Source: Sphagnum compactum (Eukaryota; Bryophyta; Sphagnopsida; Sphagnales). From it: a stretch of DNA of 64,000 nt. The position numbers and the translations under genes were made by a program. Of this stretch, positions 60,001-64,000 are shown in pieces (the stretch's first letter is position 1; each line of letters starts with the position of its first letter). The DNA lies in the NCBI GenBank assembly GCA_965153455.1, contig OZ234495.1, positions 16,860,875-16,924,874 on the forward strand. The letters are read 5' to 3'. The notes beneath the pieces are model-generated. The model did no database searches. It saw only the letters and a program-made list of their open reading frames with translations, and was not told where the DNA came from.

Positions 60001-63000
60001 TTGATGGGTTGGATACCTTCATGAGGTACATATGTCACAGAAGTTGGCTCGGGGGCTGGTTGTTACCTCAGCAAAAGAGCTACTTTGCATTACATCTTCC
60101 ACATGGCTGGTGGGTCTTTGGTCTGGATCAAGCTCTCCATGGTGATATTGACATTTTCCAGTTCAAATACTTTTCAGACATTGCAAGAGAAGAGGTGCGT
60201 CATATATCCAGAAGGTTTCACATTGCTACTTTTTGCACTCCTGACTTTTACTCAGGACTTATTTGTTGCAAGACATTGTAGGAATATATTCTGCTGAGAA
60301 TCAGAAACTCATATGTTATTACTTCAAGACTGCAAGTGGGAGTTGTACATTTGGCACATTGTAGCCTTGAGCTTTCTGTAGCATAGTGAGCAGCAGATGT
60401 TGTAATGTAGTTTTTGATATACACCATCAGTTGCACTGAGAATCTTGAGTTGGCCATTCACAACATCTGACACTGAGCATGACATCCTGATCAAGTGGAT
60501 GCTTATGTATTTCATAGAGCACCTGAAAGTTCCAGTTTGTGAAGACTTTGTTTTGTAATCATGATGGTGTGGGCACTTGATCAGTTGAGAGTTGACTTTT
60601 TGGTATGCTAGGATCTGGTTGCAATGTGAAGGAACAGGTGGGGGAGCATGAGTCAGTAATCTTGTTGACGCATGAACCCAATTGGCTATTGGACTGGTAT
60701 TGGGGGAGCAGCACAGGAAGGAATGTGTCCCATTTGATTGATGAACATTTGAAAGGCCGGTGTCGACTCCGTCTTGCAGGTGACCTGCACCATTACATGC
60801 GCCACTCTGTTGTGCCTGGGACAAAGGCATCTGTAGAACATCTCCTTGTGAATGGCTCGGGTGGTGCCTTCCTCCACCCTACACACGTCTTTGCAGGCTT
60901 TCGCCAATTTCAAGGCAGTTGCTATGACACTCTGGCTGCTTACCCCTCAATGCAGGATTCTCGGAAGGTATCCTGCTCTGTGCCTTGTGCTTGTACAATA
61001 GGTACCAACATCACATGTTTGTTGAACATCATTGCAAATTTACATGGCATTTTATGAATGCTTAAAAGCCTTGCAGCATTGTTTTCCATGTGCAGATTGC
61101 ATGGGGTAACATACTGAAGTTCAGGAGGAAGAATTGGCGGTTTGATGTTATTGGAGGCTTGATGTATTTCATTCTCGTCTTTTCCATGTTTCCGCAGGTG
61201 ACATGTTTGCACTAGTACTACCCCTCACATTTGTTATGATCCTGGCCCACTGGGTCTAATGTTATTCTTGAGTAAATTTGAGGCTTGAATGCTGATGGGC
61301 GTTGGGGCCAGTGTGAATTGGATGGTGTGCTACAAGATGTGACAATGGAAGGACATATGAAAGCATTCTGGGTCACCATGGGACAGGCGTTTGTACAAAT
61401 GTTGGGCCATAGCTATGTGTCTGTGGTGGTGACATTGGTGTTACTGATGTTGGCAATCTTGTTTGTACCCGTAAAAGTCTCCCGTCGCAAGCGCATTGTT
61501 ATTGGGTTTTTGCATGTCAGTGCACATCTCACTGCTGCCATGATTCTCATGTTGTTGCTCGAGATTTGTGTGGAAACATGTGTACGCCACAACCTTTTGG
61601 GTAATACTGGTACAATTTCTGGTCTCACCACTATGTGTCAACATTGCTCTCATGAATCACAGAGCTCACAGGCACATTTGAGAACAAAGGACCCTTCTAT
61701 TTGTTCACATGTGGGGCCATTGTTGTGCTTGTGTACTCAAGATTTATCATTTTTGTGGCAGGTTATCACTCTTTGTACCAATGGTACAATTCAAAAGAAG
61801 GCCAACATTTTCCTGACCCAACTGGTCTAAAAGCTCGTATTGAATATTGGAGTTTTGGGCTTTACCCTGCTTGCATCAAGTATCTTATGGCAGCATTCGA
61901 TGTGCCTGAGGTGTGTACACATGTCAATCCTTTTGATGTGCCGAAGGTTTGTACACATCTCAGTGCTTTTGATCACGTGTGTGAAGAATGTACACATTTG
62001 AGTCCCTTTCTCCTCCAAACCTTTCCAAGGCAAGTCTGTTCTTTTTTCAAGCCTTTGCAAGACATGAGTTTAGTACTTGACATTGGGTTCTAACCCATTT
62101 CATTGTAATCTAAAGAGGAGCAGAAAAATTGTGACAAGGTTTTGATCAGCAATGCTTGAATGATGGATGGTTTTGAGCCCAGGTAATGGCAGTGACGAGA
62201 AGCAGTGTCTGCAAAAATGGGATGAATTCTCTACCTCGAGGATTTGTGTTGGCGTATTATTGCTCAGTATTTCTGTATTACTGGATATTATCTTGTCCTG
62301 TGGTGTCATTAGTGTTTGGCAGCTACTTATATACTTGCATCAACTGGTTCCACTTGCATTTTGATGAAGCGTTCTCGTCCCTCCGCATCGCCAATTTCAA
62401 GTCTTTCTCACGCTGCCACATTACCATGGGTGGAGACTTACAAATCTTCACTCTTGCTATTGACAAGGTTTGTTTGTTGGCAACACAAATTCCATAGGTT
62501 GAGGTTTGGGTATTTTCATTTGTAGTCTCAACTCTTATGCCAAGATGCATATTAACAATCATGTTTCTGGAATCAGGAATAGAATATATCTCAATGAGTT
62601 AGTTGTGAGCCTATGCATGTTTGTGAAAGGGGGAATTAACACAGGTGCCAAAGGAATGGGCATTGGATCCGCATTGGGAGGCTGAGCAAGCATGTCAACA
62701 AGAAGTAGCCTCACATGATCGGGAGTTTCCAAGTCAATGGACACCAGTGGGACTCTACCGTGAGAGGAACTGCAATGTGCGCATTATTGACCATTTTGTG
62801 ATTGAGAAAAGACCTGGGCAAACAGTGGAAGCAACTCCTAGCAAAACAGAGTCTGATGCATATGACTCTGATTATGACAGTGTTGTACCACAGGTTGATT
62901 CTGGTCAAGCAGATCTACTTGACCTCAAGGCTGAGGACTTCATGGTCAATTGCAGTGGCAATTCCAAGAGTGCTAGCACCACAGGCACCTATGGTCAAGA

Positions 63001-64000
63001 TGCTGAGATTGATGGGTCCTTGAATTGGTTCATTGCAGGTGGAGGTGAAAAAATTCCATGGGCATCAATCAAAGAGGATGGAAAAGGCTTTGACTATGGA
63101 ATTGACTTGGGTGTAGAACATAGTATGAATTTGAGCAATGAGACTACGATTGACTTGCGCAATGAACCTGCTATTAGCTTAAGTGAAGGTTTTGGTAATG
63201 ACTTGAGTGTTGAACCTATGCTTACATTGAGTTTCAAGCATCCTGATCTTGACAGCCCAGGCAAAGATCGAAGCATTAAGCCAACAATAAGCTTATTAAA
63301 TGGAGGTTTGGGTAATGATCTGAATGTTGAACCTATGCTTACCTTGAGATTGGAGCCAAGTGCTCAAGACTTGGAAGAAGATTCATGGGGTGAGCCTACT
63401 GCTAGTACCTTAAGCAAAGGACTTGGTGATGATTTGAATGTTGAAACTATGCTTACCTTGAGATTTTCACCGCCTCTTCATGACTTGGTCAAAGAAGATC
63501 AGGATCATGTTACCATGAATTTAAGTGAAGGCTTTGATTTGAGCGCCAAATCTACACTTGCCTTGAGATTGGAGCAACCTCCTCCTCTTGATGTAGAAGA
63601 TGATCAGAATGATCATGTTACTAGTTTAAGTGAAGGCTTTGATTTGAGCACTGAATCTGTGTTTGCCTTGAGATTGGAACCACCTCCTCTTAATGTGGAA
63701 GAAGATCAGAATGACCACGTTACTAGTTTAAGTGAAGGCTTCGATTTGAGCACCGAATCTGTGTTTGCCTTGAGATTGGAACCACCTCCTCTTAATTTGG
63801 AAGAAGATCAGAATGGTCATGTTACTAGTTTAAGTGAAGGCTTTGATTTGAGCACCGAATCTGTGTTTGCCTTGAGATTGGAACCACCTCCTCTTAATGT
63901 GGAAGAAGATCAGAATGATCATGTTACTAGTTTAAGCGAAAACTCTAATTTGAGCACAGAGTTTGTGCTTCATGCCTCGAGGTTGGAGCTGGCGTCTCAT
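57076..64000 (+). CDS. Multi-pass membrane calcineurin-like metallophosphoesterase with repeat tail; at least 15 exons, 3' end outside window
   Basis: At least 1405 codons are present. Exons: 57076-57368, 57715-57940, 58126-58386, 58537-58652, 58829-58918, 59032-59119, 59218-59453, 59661-59845, 59995-60194, 60638-60967, 61096-61197, 61312-61609, 61762-61910, 62183-62467 and 62645 to the edge; all phases agree. The family is a plant-type large calcineurin-like phosphoesterase of unknown substrate, normally about 1000 residues. N-terminal membrane segments lie in residues 30-260 (HEYPYPHEHSRHA, IKWWSIYAFLLGFFYFFSSP). The phosphoesterase domain follows: DFMADTGDGGN (about 394), GGDLAYPNPS, PGNHDWFDG (about 494-502), THEPNWLLDWYW and GDLHHYMRH. 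Three or more further membrane segments lie at about 690-950. Metal-binding residues look intact. After RIIDHFVIEKRPG (about residue 1000), where flowering-plant relatives end from memory, the frame continues for about 400 residues, largely as tandem repeats. The start at 57076 is preceded by an in-frame TGA. Confidence 0.93.
61896..62000. repeat. 34-36-bp repeats spanning the exon 13 splice donor
   Basis: TTCGATGTGCCTGAG|GTGTGT at the exon end is followed by TTTGATGTGCCGAAG|GTTTGT 36 bp later, and a third diverged copy reads TTTGATCACGTGTGTGAAG. Each is followed by GTACACAT or a variant. The first repeat contains the donor used to join exon 14. Confidence 0.9.
63180..64000 (+). repeat. Coding tandem repeat, about 34 residues (102 bp) per unit, at least 8 units
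   Basis: In frame with exon 15, units have the plan LSEGFDLSTESVFALRLEPP followed by PLNVEEDQNDHVTS. The first four units (63180 to about 63620) are diverged and of variable length (GNDLNVEPMLTLRLEP type). From 63621 the CTAGTTTAAG landmark recurs at exactly 102-bp intervals (63621, 63723, 63825, 63927), with near identity except in the last, partial unit, which is degenerate. No stop occurs before the window edge. Confidence 0.95.

Noticed and set aside
1-64000. tRNA, rRNA, CRISPR or bacterial operon features
   Set aside because: None could be recognised by eye. The sequence is eukaryotic nuclear; a tRNA scan would be needed to exclude a tRNA gene firmly.

Overview
The window looks like nuclear DNA of a land plant. 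It holds split genes with short to medium introns and GT..AG borders. The plant-only families include a UspA-kinase, an atypical Cys/His-rich thioredoxin and a cinnamoyl-CoA-reductase-like enzyme. Interstitial TTTAGGG telomere-type repeats and decayed Ty3/gypsy pieces are also present. The intergenic DNA is very AT-rich and full of tandem arrays. The lineage cannot be fixed from the sequence alone; a non-flowering plant is plausible but unproven.

Layout. A six-exon short-chain reductase gene (CCR/TKPR type) lies on the minus strand at 0.9-3.4 kb and abuts a six-unit tandem array in its 5' flank. A compact three-exon elongin-B-like gene (plus, 8.5-9.3 kb) sits alone in AT-rich DNA. The stretch 9.3-17.5 kb is repeat-rich: a 25-bp perfect hairpin, a gypsy gag-protease remnant, a possible DDE transposase remnant and several minisatellites. 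An eleven-exon gene for a receptor-like cytoplasmic kinase with an N-terminal universal-stress domain (minus, 18.3-24.6 kb) lies between two oppositely oriented copies of a 0.3-kb element with terminal inverted repeats. The stretch 26.8-36.5 kb has no recognisable gene. A seven-transmembrane GOLD-domain protein (GOST/LUSTR type) is encoded by one uninterrupted coding exon (minus, 36.6-38.1 kb). A plastid-type ACHT thioredoxin gene (minus) occupies 44.7-47.4 kb. From 47.7 to 57 kb there is a pyrimidine-rich 58-bp minisatellite surrounding an integrase scrap, another minisatellite, and unassigned AT-rich DNA.

The last 7 kb (57.1 kb to the window edge) carry fifteen exons of a large multi-pass membrane metallophosphoesterase of the plant calcineurin-like family. 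Splice phases agree across all reconstructed introns. Its last exon runs past the conserved C-terminus, as I remember it from flowering plants, into an acidic Leu/Pro-rich tandem-repeat tail of about 34 residues per unit, still open at base 64000. This tail, and a duplicated splice donor in the same gene, are the most unusual things seen.

The genes do not form an obvious pathway; this is a gene-poor chromosome segment with six unrelated genes. Exon borders were derived by hand from splice signals, reading-frame continuity and remembered family similarity, with no database search.
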